From Mycolicibacterium agri (GTDB taxonomy: Bacteria; Actinomycetota; Actinomycetes; Mycobacteriales; Mycobacteriaceae), in NCBI RefSeq assembly GCF_002553505.1, contig NZ_PDCP01000008.1:61536-125535 (forward strand): DNA of 64,000 nt, written 5' to 3'. The translations under genes and the position numbers were made by a program. The notes beneath the pieces were generated by a model. It was not told the DNA's origin. It saw nothing but the letters and a program-made list of their open reading frames with translations, and made no database searches. Shown here piece by piece: positions 37,285 through 46,200 of the stretch (positions within the stretch are counted from its first letter, which is position 1; every line of letters begins with the position of its first letter).

Positions 37285-37337
37285 TACATTTTGGCGACGG
37301 GTGTGACCAGACAGCCCGGCGCCGGCGTCGAGCGACG

Positions 37338-37343
37338 TAGTCT
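37338..37343 (+). promoter_or_regulatory. possible -10 element for leaderless tetR transcript
   Basis: TAGTCT matches TAnnnT and ends 6 bp before the ATG at 37350. No Shine-Dalgarno is visible upstream of that start. Confidence 0.35.
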
Positions 37344-37349
37344 GGCCCG

Positions 37350-37943
37350 ATGTCGAGTCCCACGCGCTGGGCCGGTGTGCCGCTGACCGATCGCCGCGCC
37401 GAACGCCGCGAGCTGCTCGTCGACGCGGCCTTCCGGCTGTTCGGCGACGAGGGGGAGTCGGCGGTGTCGGTGCGTTCGGTGTGCCGCGAGTGCGGCCTGA
37501 ACACCCGCTACTTCTACGAGAGCTTCGCCGACGTCGACGAGCTGCTCGGCGCGGTCTACGACCGTGTCGCCGCCGAGCTGGCCGAGGTGGTCGAGACGGC
37601 GATCGGGCAGGCCGACGACACCGTGCGGGCGCGCACGCGGGCGGGCATCGCCGCGGTGCTCGGCTACAGCTCCGCCGACCCGCGCCGTGGCCGCGTGCTG
37701 TTCACCGAGGCGCGGGCCAACCCGGTGCTTGCGGCCCGTCGTGAGGCGGCCCAGGAGCAGCTGCGGCAAGGGGTGTTGACCGAGGGCGGACGGCTGACGC
37801 CGAATTCCGACCCGATCGCCGCTGCGGTCGGCGCGGCGATCTTCACCGGCGCGATGGCCGAACTGGCCCAGCAGTGGCTGGCTGGCAACCTCGGCGACGA
37901 CCTCGACGCGGTCGTCGATCACGCGGTGGCGCTCGTTCTCTGA
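37350..37943 (+). CDS. TetR-family transcriptional regulator
   Basis: The 197-residue protein has a TetR DNA-binding domain (RRELLVDAAFRLFGDEGESAVSV, then VCRECGLNTRYFYESFADVDELL) at residues 18-70 and a helical C-terminal domain. The recognition region contains two Cys (VCREC), slightly unusual. It is divergent from the DUF2236 gene with a palindromic site between them and probably represses that gene and itself. Ligand unknown. Confidence 0.87.
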   Translation: MSSPTRWAGVPLTDRRAERRELLVDAAFRLFGDEGESAVSVRSVCRECGLNTRYFYESFADVDELLGAVYDRVAAELAEVVETAIGQADDTVRARTRAGIAAVLGYSSADPRRGRVLFTEARANPVLAARREAAQEQLRQGVLTEGGRLTPNSDPIAAAVGAAIFTGAMAELAQQWLAGNLGDDLDAVVDHAVALVL

Positions 37944-38067
37944 GTTTCTCTGAGCGCGAAACGGCGTCCGCGCAGCTGCCAATCCGCACTTTCTCTGCTG
38001 AATTTCCGCTTCGCGTCGGGAATGTCGGGATTTTTTGCGGCGTTTGGGACGTTTGTGCCACACGGAA

Positions 38068-38089
38068 ATGCGCGGTCTCGGCCGCGCAT
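38068..38089. terminator. hairpin after tetR
   Basis: ATGCGCGG (38068-38075) and CCGCGCAT (38082-38089) form an 8-bp perfect stem with a 6-base loop, 125 bp after the tetR stop. No T-run follows, so it is a weak terminator candidate only. Confidence 0.3.
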
Positions 38090-38116
38090 CGGGGGCAGCC
38101 TATGCTCCGCGAAAGC

Positions 38117-38160
38117 TTAGGCTGCCTAATATATAGGGAAACAATGTAGTTTCCGCGGAA
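38117..38160. promoter_or_regulatory. pair of palindromes upstream of a small secreted protein
   Basis: TTAGGCTGCCTAA (38117-38129) is a perfect palindrome around one T. TTCCGCGGAA (38151-38160) is a second perfect palindrome. Between them is a locally A/T-rich stretch (AATATATAGG) that could hold a promoter. The first palindrome recalls metal-regulator boxes but does not fit the full 19-bp IdeR consensus. Confidence 0.4.
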
Positions 38161-38181
38161 ACACTGAAGGGAGTGGTCAGG

Positions 38182-38442
38182 GTGAAGTCCCGACAGTTCA
38201 AGCTCGTCTCCGCGGGCATCGGCGCCAGTGCAGCCATCGCGATGAGTGTGGTCGGCGTCGGAATCAACACCGTCAGCGCGCAGGCGCCGTTGCCACTCAG
38301 CCCGGTAGCGACGCCGCAACCCACCGTTGGGGAAACCGTCACCAAGTCCAAGGCGCCGTCAGCGCCACAGGTCAGGCGTGCCGAACCGGCCATCAAGGGC
38401 CCTGCGCCGCTCCCGCCGGAGGAGCAGGGGTTGCCCGGCTGA
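38182..38442 (+). CDS. small secreted proline-rich protein, unknown function
   Basis: The 86-residue product has a signal peptide (KSRQFKLVSAGIGASAAIAM, then a hydrophobic core to VSAQA). The mature part of about 50 residues is rich in Pro, Ala and Lys (LPLSPVATPQPTVGE, then KSKAPSAPQ, ending PLPPEEQGLPG). GTG 38182 is preferred because GAAGGGAG lies 8 bp upstream; GTG 38173 overlaps that site. There is no lipobox Cys. I do not recognise a characterised family, but short exported proteins of this style occur in mycobacteria. Confidence 0.65.
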   Translation: MKSRQFKLVSAGIGASAAIAMSVVGVGINTVSAQAPLPLSPVATPQPTVGETVTKSKAPSAPQVRRAEPAIKGPAPLPPEEQGLPG

Positions 38443-38470
38443 CGGGCTGTTCGGCTAACGCCGAGAGCTC

Positions 38471-39400
38471 TCAGGCCAGGGCGAAGTTCTCGGCGAGCGC
38501 TTCGGTGATCGGTCGCCAGACCGGCGGGGGCAGATCATGTCCCATGCCGTCGACGACGACGAAGCGCGCGCCGGGAATCGCCTTCGCCAGGCTGCGGCCG
38601 TTGCGCGGTCGCACCAGCGGATCGTCGGTGCCGTGGATGACGAGCGTCGGCGCGGTGACGCGACGGGTGTAGCGCAGCAGGCTGCCAGTGCCGAGGATGG
38701 CGTCGAACTGACGCAGCATCCCCTGCGGGTAGTCGCTGCGCGCCCGTAGCTGCTCGACGCGTCGACGCAACTCGTCGACGGGCGGTAAGAAGTTGGGGCC
38801 GTTGATGATTGAGATGTTTCGCACTTCGGCGGCCAACCGCTGCTCCCATGGCGCGTCACGGCCGGGACCGCCGAGTGCCAGCCTGATGACCCGCCATCGG
38901 GGCAGCGCCGACAGCGGCTTGCCCGAGCTCGACATGATCAACGCCAGCGACGCCACCCTTTTGGGATGGCTGCCCGCGAGCACGTGCGCGATCATGCCGC
39001 CCATCGACGCCCCGACGACGTGGGCGCGCTCGATGCCGAGGTGGTCGAGCAGACCCTTCGCGTCGTCGGCGAGATCGACGAGCGTGTAGGGCACGTCGCT
39101 GCGCCGCCCCAGCAGATAGCGGGCCACCCGCGGGTACACCGAGCCGCTGGCGCGTCTGCCGTGCATCTTCGTCGACAGCCCGGTGTCGCGGTGGTCGAAC
39201 CGGATCACCCGATAGCCGCGGTCGACCAGCTGCGCGCAGAACCCGTCGGGCCACATCGGCAGCTGCGCGCCGACGCCCATGATGAGCAGGACGGGCGGGG
39301 CGTCGGAGTTGTACTGCGCACGCGAGGAGCAAGAAGGGTGAAGCTGTTCGTAGAACAGCTCGACGTCGCCGCACCGCGCGGTACCCGATCGGGTTTGCAC
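38471..39400 (-). CDS. alpha/beta hydrolase, LipG paralogue
   Basis: The 309-residue protein parallels LipG throughout: VLLIMGVGAQLPMW, HVVGASMGGMIAHVLA (nucleophile Ser), HGTDDPLVRPRNGRS (Asp) and VVDGMGHDLPPPVW (His). It is therefore a duplicated gene of the same lipase/esterase type, about 4 kb from lipG and on the same strand. The start used here (MQTRSGTARCG) aligns with that of LipG (MQIRTGLAKAG). It is transcribed after two DinB-fold genes on the same strand, with 22 bp to the nearer one. Confidence 0.85.
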   Translation of the reverse strand: MQTRSGTARCGDVELFYEQLHPSCSSRAQYNSDAPPVLLIMGVGAQLPMWPDGFCAQLVDRGYRVIRFDHRDTGLSTKMHGRRASGSVYPRVARYLLGRRSDVPYTLVDLADDAKGLLDHLGIERAHVVGASMGGMIAHVLAGSHPKRVASLALIMSSSGKPLSALPRWRVIRLALGGPGRDAPWEQRLAAEVRNISIINGPNFLPPVDELRRRVEQLRARSDYPQGMLRQFDAILGTGSLLRYTRRVTAPTLVIHGTDDPLVRPRNGRSLAKAIPGARFVVVDGMGHDLPPPVWRPITEALAENFALA

Positions 39401-39422
39401 GTCCTCCTTTGTACCGACTGCG

Positions 39423-40019
39423 CTACGCGGAGGCCTTCCACGGCTTGAGGAAGTCGGTCTCCGGCCATCCTTCGGCGGCGGCCATCAACTCGTACATCGT
39501 TGCTCCGTCGATGGATTCGCGGATGATGTCGCCGTGTCCGGCGTGCCGGGTCAATTCCTCGACCAGATGCATGCCCACCCAGCGCACGTTCCAGTAGTCC
39601 AGGTCCTTCGGAAACCACGGAACTTCGTGTGGGACAGGCACTTTCGCGTCGAGATCAGCCTCGGCGAAGACCCGCAGCGTCTCCTCGTTCTGCTCGCGCA
39701 GGTTGTCCAGCAGCGCGGCCAGTGTCTCGTCGTCGCGCATCACGTACTCGTCCTGGTAGGCGGCGCGCTGCTCCTCGATCGACCGCCCGTCGCGCGGCGG
39801 AAAATCCGGTGCCGCCTTGACGCGCTCGACCCAGCTGCGCTGGACGCCTGCGGCGTGCTTGACGAGTCCGCCGATCGACAGCGCGCTCACCGACGGGGTG
39901 GAGCGCGCCTGTTCGTCGGTCAGCCCGTAGCCGATCGCGAAGAACGCGTTCTGGTTGAACCGAAGGAATTCGATCAACGTCTGGCGTTCGTCGCCGGCGG
40001 GTGAGGGTAGTCCGGGCAT
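39423..40019 (-). CDS. DinB/DUF664 four-helix protein
   Basis: The 198-residue protein has DinB-like helices: RQTLIEFLRFNQNAFF, the first metal-ligand His in GGLVKHAAGVQRSW and the later pair in GMHLVEELTRHAGHGDIIRE. The two distal histidines spaced in HLVEELTRHAGH fit the three-His metal site of the DinB fold. DUF664 members in actinobacteria include mycothiol-dependent transferases, so a thiol-dependent role is possible but unproven. It is 3 bp from the second DinB-fold gene, and the two are surely one operon. Confidence 0.8.
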   Translation of the reverse strand: MPGLPSPAGDERQTLIEFLRFNQNAFFAIGYGLTDEQARSTPSVSALSIGGLVKHAAGVQRSWVERVKAAPDFPPRDGRSIEEQRAAYQDEYVMRDDETLAALLDNLREQNEETLRVFAEADLDAKVPVPHEVPWFPKDLDYWNVRWVGMHLVEELTRHAGHGDIIRESIDGATMYELMAAAEGWPETDFLKPWKASA

Positions 40020-40022
40020 CTG

Positions 40023-40562
40023 TCAGTCCTCCTTTTGCGGGCTGTGTGCGTAAAGATCGCGGATGCAGGCAATTTCGGCGCCGTGATGGATCGTCTCGCG
40101 GTTGATGTGCAAGATCAGCGCGCTCAACGGATATTCGGCGTACGGGCCCTCGGCGGGGCCGCAGGGCCGGTCGAGTTCATCGTCGGTGAGGCTGCGGACA
40201 CCCGTCATCCAGGTCTGGTAGGCCTTGTCGAGCTGGCGCAGCGCGGTGTTCGCGTCGGCGGCGTACGGCCAGCTCTGGTAGTCGGCCGGCGGCCCGCCGA
40301 AGTGCGAGTGGTTGCGCATCGCCAGGACGCCGACGATGACGTGTGCCAACCCCCACGCGATCGTGGTGAACGGTGCGGGCTTGGGCTCCGGGAACTCGAA
40401 GTCGATCGAGCCGTCGGAGTGCACGGTCCAACAGTCGGGCACCGGGCGCCAGAAGTACTCGTCGTCGGTCAGGCCGTCGAGGCGCGGCCGCAGGTGATTG
40501 GTCCAGTGAAACTCGAGTTGGTCGGCGAGCTGGCCGACGAAGCGTTGTCTGTTCTCCGTCAT
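40023..40562 (-). CDS. DinB-superfamily protein
   Basis: The 179-residue protein has a DinB-type layout: QLADQLEFHWTNHLRPRLDGLTDDE, a middle His in IAWGLAHVIVGV and the C-terminal LSALILHINRETIHHGAEIACIRDL. The last block has the HxxxxxxHH-like ligands. ATG 40562 (MTENRQRF) is chosen from family alignment; upstream in-frame sequence runs into the divergent regulator. It is probably repressed or activated by the divergent WYL regulator through the inverted repeats at 40585-40610. Confidence 0.8.
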   Translation of the reverse strand: MTENRQRFVGQLADQLEFHWTNHLRPRLDGLTDDEYFWRPVPDCWTVHSDGSIDFEFPEPKPAPFTTIAWGLAHVIVGVLAMRNHSHFGGPPADYQSWPYAADANTALRQLDKAYQTWMTGVRSLTDDELDRPCGPAEGPYAEYPLSALILHINRETIHHGAEIACIRDLYAHSPQKED

Positions 40563-40584
40563 GCCACTCACTCTCCCACCTATA

Positions 40585-40610
40585 TAGGACAGTTTCGGTC
40601 CTAAAACTGT
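40585..40610. promoter_or_regulatory. two interlocked inverted repeats, putative WYL-regulator operator
   Basis: TAGGAC (40585-40590) pairs with GTCCTA (40598-40603), and ACAGTTT (40589-40595) pairs with AAACTGT (40604-40610). The two dyads interlock within 26 bp, between the divergent DinB-fold and WYL regulator starts, 16 bp from the regulator's GTG. Confidence 0.6.
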
Positions 40611-40625
40611 GCGAATCTGTGTTAC

Positions 40626-41579
40626 GTGGCGGAGACGACGAGTCGCGTGCTGCAACTGCTGGGTCTGTTGCAGTCCCGGCGGGTGTGGTCGGGTGAGGAG
40701 CTCGCCGAGCGGCTCGGCGTGACCACCCGCAGCGTGCGCCGCGACATCGAACGGCTGCGCGAGCTCGGTTATCCCGTGCTGGCCAGCAAGGGGCACGGCG
40801 GCGGATATCAGCTGGGGGCGGGCGCAGCGCTGCCGCCGCTGCTGCTCGACCCCGACGAAGCCGTCGCGATGGCAGTCTGCCTGCGGTTGGCCGCGGGCGG
40901 CAGCGTGGCAGGCGTCGGCGAATCGGCGCTGCGCGCGCTGAGCAAGCTGGACCAGGTGATGCCGTCGCGCCTGCGGTCGCAGGTGGCGGCCGTGCACGAC
41001 GCCACCGTCACCCTGACCTCGTCGGATTCACCCGTCGAGCCCGACGTGCTGATGACGCTGGCCCGCGCCTGTCGCGACCGTGAGCGCGTGTCGGCGTCCT
41101 ACGTGGACCGCGCGGGCACCGCCTCGCAGCGTCGGCTCGAGCCGTATCAGCTGGTCACGACGGGCAGGCGGTGGTATCTGCTGGCATACGACCGTGACCG
41201 CGGCGATTGGCGCAGCCTGCGGCTGGACCGCATGCGCGACGTCGCGGCGCAGGGCAGCACCTTCGCGTCCCGCGACGCCCCCGACGCCGCAGCCTATGTG
41301 CGGCGGTCAATCAGCGCGTCGCCGTACCGATACGTCGCTCGCGTCCGCTTCTTTGCGCCTGAACACGTTGTGGCGCAGCATTTCTCGCCGGCCTCCGTGT
41401 CGATCGAACCCGACGGGCCCGGCGCCTGCATCGTCACGGCGGGCGCCGACGACCCGGAGATGATGCTGTTCTACTTCGTGAAGGTCGGCTGCGAGTTCGA
41501 GGTGATCGAACCGGCCGAGGTGGCCGAGGCCGCAGTCAGCGTGGCCGAACGCCTGCGGCGCGCCGCCAACAGGCCGTGA
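40626..41579 (+). CDS. YafY-type transcriptional regulator (HTH + WYL domain)
   Basis: The 317-residue protein has an N-terminal winged helix-turn-helix (VLQLLGLLQSRRVWSGEELAERLG, then RSVRRDIERLRELGYPV). It has a central helical region and a WYL domain (LVTTGRRWYLLAYDRDRGDW) near residues 175-205. The WCX-type C-terminal end is last. WYL regulators sense small molecules or nucleic acids. It is divergent from the DinB-fold pair, the common actinobacterial arrangement in which a YafY regulator controls a neighbouring DinB or enzyme gene. Start GTG 40626. Confidence 0.87.
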   Translation: MAETTSRVLQLLGLLQSRRVWSGEELAERLGVTTRSVRRDIERLRELGYPVLASKGHGGGYQLGAGAALPPLLLDPDEAVAMAVCLRLAAGGSVAGVGESALRALSKLDQVMPSRLRSQVAAVHDATVTLTSSDSPVEPDVLMTLARACRDRERVSASYVDRAGTASQRRLEPYQLVTTGRRWYLLAYDRDRGDWRSLRLDRMRDVAAQGSTFASRDAPDAAAYVRRSISASPYRYVARVRFFAPEHVVAQHFSPASVSIEPDGPGACIVTAGADDPEMMLFYFVKVGCEFEVIEPAEVAEAAVSVAERLRRAANRP

Positions 41580-41877
41580 CGATAGCGTCTGGCCCCCGTT
41601 CCGTGCAGGCGCAGGCGGAGAAGCAGCAGGCGACGGTGCGCCTCGAAACCCATGGACAGTGGGTCGGGCCAGCTCAGCGCGCCGCCTGAAGTCTTGCGTT
41701 GCGTCGACATAATGAGTCCATTGTGGCACTTCGACACTGACGATGCAGACGCCACGCCGTGAGCCTGCTCGCGTGCTGAAAGACGAAATGAATTGCCGTT
41801 CAACAGCACTCAACGATTCGGTAACGAAACGGCATAGTCGGCGGCGACCGGTGTGACAAGCCTCACCCCGCAGGAGG
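41580..41877. other. intergenic region between convergent genes, nothing identified
   Basis: The 298 bp lie between the ends of the WYL regulator and the nucleotidyltransferase-fold gene. Weak open frames across it are unlike any family I know and have Arg/Leu-rich composition typical of antisense frames. I saw no strong hairpin or RNA gene. Confidence 0.5.
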
Positions 41878-42423
41878 TTACGGGGCGATGCCCAACCGCT
41901 CTGTGAGCACGAGAAACGCGGCGGCGAACGGGTTGTCGGCGGTGTCTTCGCGCAACCGGTTCCAGTCCAAGCGTTCCCGCACCGCCCGCACCCCCGGTAG
42001 TAGCGCGGCGAAATCGCAGTGATGCTCATTGAGCGAGTTCAGCTTCTCGATCATCACGTGCGTCGGCGACAGCACCCGCATTCGAATGGCCAGCACATCG
42101 AGTTCTTCGGCCGCCGCGATGGTGTCGGCATCGACCGGTGTCCCGTTGAGCTGGTGCAGCACGTCGACCACGAACTCGTCCTCGACGCACGCCTTGAACA
42201 GCCAGTCCTCCGGGGTGCGGTCGATGCGGAACCCGGCCTTCTCCAGCGTCAGCGCCGCGGCTTCGGTGTCCTGCTCGGCGACCACGAAATCGACGTCGTG
42301 CACGGGTTCGGGGCCTCCGTAGGCCCACAGCGCGTAGCTGCCGGCCAGCGCGAACTCAGGGCCGTGCGCCTTGAGCGCCGATGCGGCCTGTTTGAGCGCG
42401 TCGCGCAGATCGATGTGCGTCAT
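41878..42423 (-). CDS. nucleotidyltransferase-fold protein
   Basis: The 181-residue protein has a minimal nucleotidyltransferase pattern: FALAGSYALWAYG (the GS motif) followed by HDVDFVV, giving the DxD metal pair, and a third acidic position in DEFVVDVLHQL. This layout is like toxin-type or DUF-family nucleotidyltransferases. It lacks an obvious antitoxin partner: the divergent gene is a phosphodiesterase. The activity and substrate are unknown. Start ATG 42423 is 18 bp from the start of the divergent gene. Confidence 0.72.
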   Translation of the reverse strand: MTHIDLRDALKQAASALKAHGPEFALAGSYALWAYGGPEPVHDVDFVVAEQDTEAAALTLEKAGFRIDRTPEDWLFKACVEDEFVVDVLHQLNGTPVDADTIAAAEELDVLAIRMRVLSPTHVMIEKLNSLNEHHCDFAALLPGVRAVRERLDWNRLREDTADNPFAAAFLVLTERLGIAP

Positions 42424-42441
42424 CGTGGGTACCTAGTACCC

Positions 42442-43215
42442 ATGCAGATGCGGATAGCCACCTTCAACATCCTGCACGGACGCAGCGTGCACGACGGCGC
42501 TGTCGAACTGGACCGATTGGAGGAATCGGTTCGACGCATCGACGCCGACGTGCTGGCGCTGCAGGAAGTCGACTGCGACCAGCCCCGATCGGCGATGGCC
42601 GACCTGACCGCGCTGGCCGCCGAGGCGATGGGCGCGGTGACCCACCGGTTCGTCGCGGCGATCGCCGGGACGCCTGGGGCCACGTGGATGGCCGCGACCG
42701 GCCGCGAGCAACCCGGCACAGCCGCCTACGGCATCGCGCTGCTCTCGCGGTACCCGGTGCGCAGCTGGCAGGTGCTGCGGCTGCCGCGCATCCCCACCAC
42801 CTTCCCGATGTATCTGCGCGAGCCCGGCAAGGTGGTCATGGTCAACGAGGAGCCGCGGGCGGCCGTGGTCGCGCAGCTGGACACCCCGCTGGGCCTGATG
42901 ACGGTCGCCAACACCCATCTGTCGTTCGTGCCCGGCTGGAACCGGGTGCAGCTGCGCCATCTCGCGCGCGATCTGCGCGGCTTCGGCCCGCCGCGAGTGT
43001 TGATGGGCGACCTCAACATGACCCCGCCGCGGACCGGGCGATGGCTCGGCATGCGGGCGCTGTGCGCGGCGCCCACCTTCCCCGCCGACGACCCGCAACG
43101 CCAGCTCGACCACATCCTCACCGACGACCCGACGCTGACGGTCGCCGAGTGCCACACCCCGCGGCTGCCCGTCTCCGATCACCGTCCGCTTGTTGTCGAC
43201 GTATCGCGGCCGTGA
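42442..43215 (+). CDS. endonuclease/exonuclease/phosphatase-family hydrolase
   Basis: The 257-residue protein shows the EEP-fold motifs in order: RIATFNILHG (Asn metal ligand), DVLALQEVD (catalytic Glu), TVANTHLSF, VLMGDLNMTP (Asp and Asn), RQLDHILT and SDHRPLVVDV (final Asp-His). It therefore has a full metal-dependent phosphodiesterase active site of the type that cleaves DNA, inositol phosphates or sphingomyelin. No signal peptide is seen. Start ATG 42442 (or 42448) has no strong ribosome binding site. It ends 17 bp before the mannosidase gene. Confidence 0.85.
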   Translation: MQMRIATFNILHGRSVHDGAVELDRLEESVRRIDADVLALQEVDCDQPRSAMADLTALAAEAMGAVTHRFVAAIAGTPGATWMAATGREQPGTAAYGIALLSRYPVRSWQVLRLPRIPTTFPMYLREPGKVVMVNEEPRAAVVAQLDTPLGLMTVANTHLSFVPGWNRVQLRHLARDLRGFGPPRVLMGDLNMTPPRTGRWLGMRALCAAPTFPADDPQRQLDHILTDDPTLTVAECHTPRLPVSDHRPLVVDVSRP

Positions 43216-43220
43216 CTACG

Positions 43221-43226
43221 TAGGGT
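43221..43226 (+). promoter_or_regulatory. possible -10 element for leaderless mannosidase transcript
   Basis: TAGGGT fits TAnnnT and is 6 bp from the GTG at 43233, the spacing expected for a leaderless mycobacterial message. It lies in the 17-bp gap after the upstream gene, so that gene's transcript may also read through. Confidence 0.35.
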
Positions 43227-43232
43227 GACGGC

Positions 43233-46200
43233 GTGGCGTTCGGCGTGACCTCCGCGGAGTCGACGGACCTGTTCGTGGGACCGGCGGATGCACCGCTGCA
43301 GGTGGCCCGCATCGCCTACACCGGTGGTGAAGGGCCGATCATCGTCGACGGCGACGGCCTGGGCACGCCGCAGCCGCCGTCGGCCGAACCCGGCGGTGGC
43401 ATGGCCGAGGTGGCCGTCGCCGTGCGGAATCCGGTCGTCGGCCAGCGCCGCGCCGCCCGCGTGCACTGCGGCGGCGACGGTGCCGACTTCGAGTTCACGG
43501 TGGCCGAGCCCGGCTGGACGATGTTCATGGTCAGCCATTTCCACTACGACCCGGTGTGGTGGAACACACAGGCCGCCTACACCAGCGTGTGGACCGAGGA
43601 TCCGCCGGGCCGCTGCAGGCAGACCAACGGGTTCAACCTGGTGGCGGCCCACCTCGAAATGGCGCGCAGGGAACCGGAATACAAGTTCGTGCTGGCCGAG
43701 GTCGACTACCTCAAACCGTACTGGGACACCCACCCCGAGGACCGTGCCGACCTGCGGCGGTTCATCGCCGAGGGCCGCGTCGAGATCATGGGCGGCACCT
43801 ACAACGAGCCGAACACCAACCTGACCAGTCCGGAGACGACGATCCGGAACTTTGTGCACGGCACCGGATTTCAGCGAGACGTCCTGGGCGCTTCGCCGGC
43901 CACCGCGTGGCAGCTCGACGCCTTCGGGCACGACCCGCAGTTCCCCGGGATGGCGGCCGACGCGGGGCTCACGTCGAGCTCATGGGCGCGCGGGCCGCAA
44001 CACCAGTGGGGTCCGATGCAGAACCAGGGCGACCCCGAGCGGATGCAGTTCTGCAGCGAGTTCGAGTGGATCTCGCCGTCGGGTCGCGGGCTGCTCACCC
44101 ACTACATGCCCGCGCACTACTCGGCCGGCTGGTGGATGGACTCGTCGGCGAGCCTGCAGGAAGCCGAAACCGCCACATACGAACTGTTTTCGACGCTGAA
44201 GAAGGTCGCGCTCACGCGGAATGTGCTCTTGCCGGTCGGCACTGACTACACGCCGCCGAACAAGTGGGTGACCGAGATCCACCGCGACTGGAACGCGCGC
44301 TACACCTGGCCGCGCTTCGTGTGCGGGTTGCCGCGGGAGTTCTTCGCGGCGGTACGGGCCGAACTCGACGAGCGCGGCATCGCCGCCTCGCCGCAGACCC
44401 GCGACATGAACCCGATCTACACCGGCAAGGACGTGTCCTACATCGACACCAAACAGGCCAACCGGGACGCCGAGAACGCGGTGCTCGACGGCGAGCGGTT
44501 CGCGGTGTTCGCGCGTCTGCTCGGTGGCGCGAGCTATCCGCAGGCCGCGTTGGAGAAGGCGTGGGTGCAACTGGCCTACGGCGCCCACCACGACGCCATC
44601 ACCGGCTCGGAGTCCGACCAGGTCTACCTCGACCTGCTGACCGGCTGGCGCGACGCCTGGGAGCTGGGGCGGGCGGCGCGCGACAACGCACTGGCGCTGA
44701 TCTCCAGCGCCGTCGATGGGTCGGTGGTGGTGTGGAACAGCTTGACCCACAAGCGGACCGACGTGGTGACGGCGCGGCTCTCACATCCGATGGGCGAGGG
44801 CGTGCGGGTGGTGGACGCCGGCGGCAACGAGGTGCCTGCACTGGTCGAGCACGGCGGCCGGTCCGTGACATGGCTGGCGCGCGACGTCCCGTCGTTGGGC
44901 TGGCGCGCCTACCGCCTGCTGCCCGGACTGTCCCAGCCCGGTTGGGACGAACTGGACGTACTCGAAATCAGCAACGAGCGCTACCGGCTGCGGGTCGACC
45001 TGGCGCGCGGCGGGGCGGTGTGCTCGCTGACCGACGACGGTCGCGAACTGCTCGCCGACGGTGCCCTCGGCAACGAGCTGGCGGTGTATGACGAGTACCC
45101 CGCGCATCCGGAGGCGGGGGAGGGGCCGTGGCACCTTCTGTCGAAGGGCCCGGTGGTGGTGTCGTCGGCCGCCGCAGCCGAATCCGTGCAGTGCTATCGC
45201 GCGCCGGTCGGCGAACGGGTGGTGGTGCGCGGCCGGATCGGCTCGCTGCTGCGGTACACCCAGACGCTGACGCTGTGGCGCGGCGTGCCGAGGGTGGACT
45301 GCAGCACCACGATCGACAAGTTCACCGGCGAGGACAAGCTGCTGCGGGTGCGGTGGCCGTGCCCGGTGCGCGGCGCGATGCCGGTGAGCGAGGTCGGCGA
45401 CGCGGTGATCGGCCGCGGCTTCGCACTGCTGCACGAGCCCGGCTCCGATGAGTCGGTCGACACCGCGAAACACCCTTACACACTGGACAATCCGGCCTAC
45501 GGCTGGTTCGGTCTGTCGTCGGCGCTGCGGGTCCGTCATCCCGGCGGGGTGCGCGCGGTCTCGGTGGCCGAGGTGGTGACGCCGTCGGAGGAGCGGTCGG
45601 CGGCGTTGGCCCGCGACGTGATGGTGGCGCTGGTGCGGGCCGGGGTGACGGCCACCTGCAGCAGTGCCGACAAGCCCCGCTATGGCGATCTCGCCGTGGA
45701 TTCCAACCTGCCCGACGCGCGGATCGCGCTGGGCGGGCCCGACCAGAACCCGTTCACCGCAGCGGTTTTGGCCGACGCCGAGCCGGCCTACACCGAGGAG
45801 CTGAAGCGGCAGCTGTATGCCAATGGCACGGCGCGGGTGTGGGTACCCGCCGCCGCACCGCTGTCGGAGATATGGCGGCCCGGCGCCGACCTGCGCGGTG
45901 TGCGGTCGCTGCCGGTGCTCGTCATCGCGGGCGGCGACGGGCTCGATGGTGCGATCGCATCGCTGGTCGACGACCTTGCCGACGCGGAGGTTTCGGTCGA
46001 GCAGCAGACGCCGCCGCACGTCGAGCCGTTCGAGCACCACACGGTCGCGGTGCTCAACCGCGGTATGCCCGGCTTCGCCGTCGATAGCGACGGCACCCTG
46101 CACACGTCGCTGATGCGGTCGTGCACCGGTTGGCCGTCCGGCGTCTGGATCGAGCCGCAGCCGCGCCGCACCGCGCCCGACGGCTCCAACTTCCAGCTGC

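Noticed and set aside
38117..38129. An IdeR/DtxR iron box
   Set aside because: The 13-bp palindrome lacks the outer and inner halves of the 19-bp consensus at the right spacing; kept only as an unassigned palindrome.
41878..42423. A toxin-antitoxin pair built on the nucleotidyltransferase-fold gene
   Set aside because: No small partner gene is adjacent; the neighbours are a divergent phosphodiesterase and an empty convergent gap.
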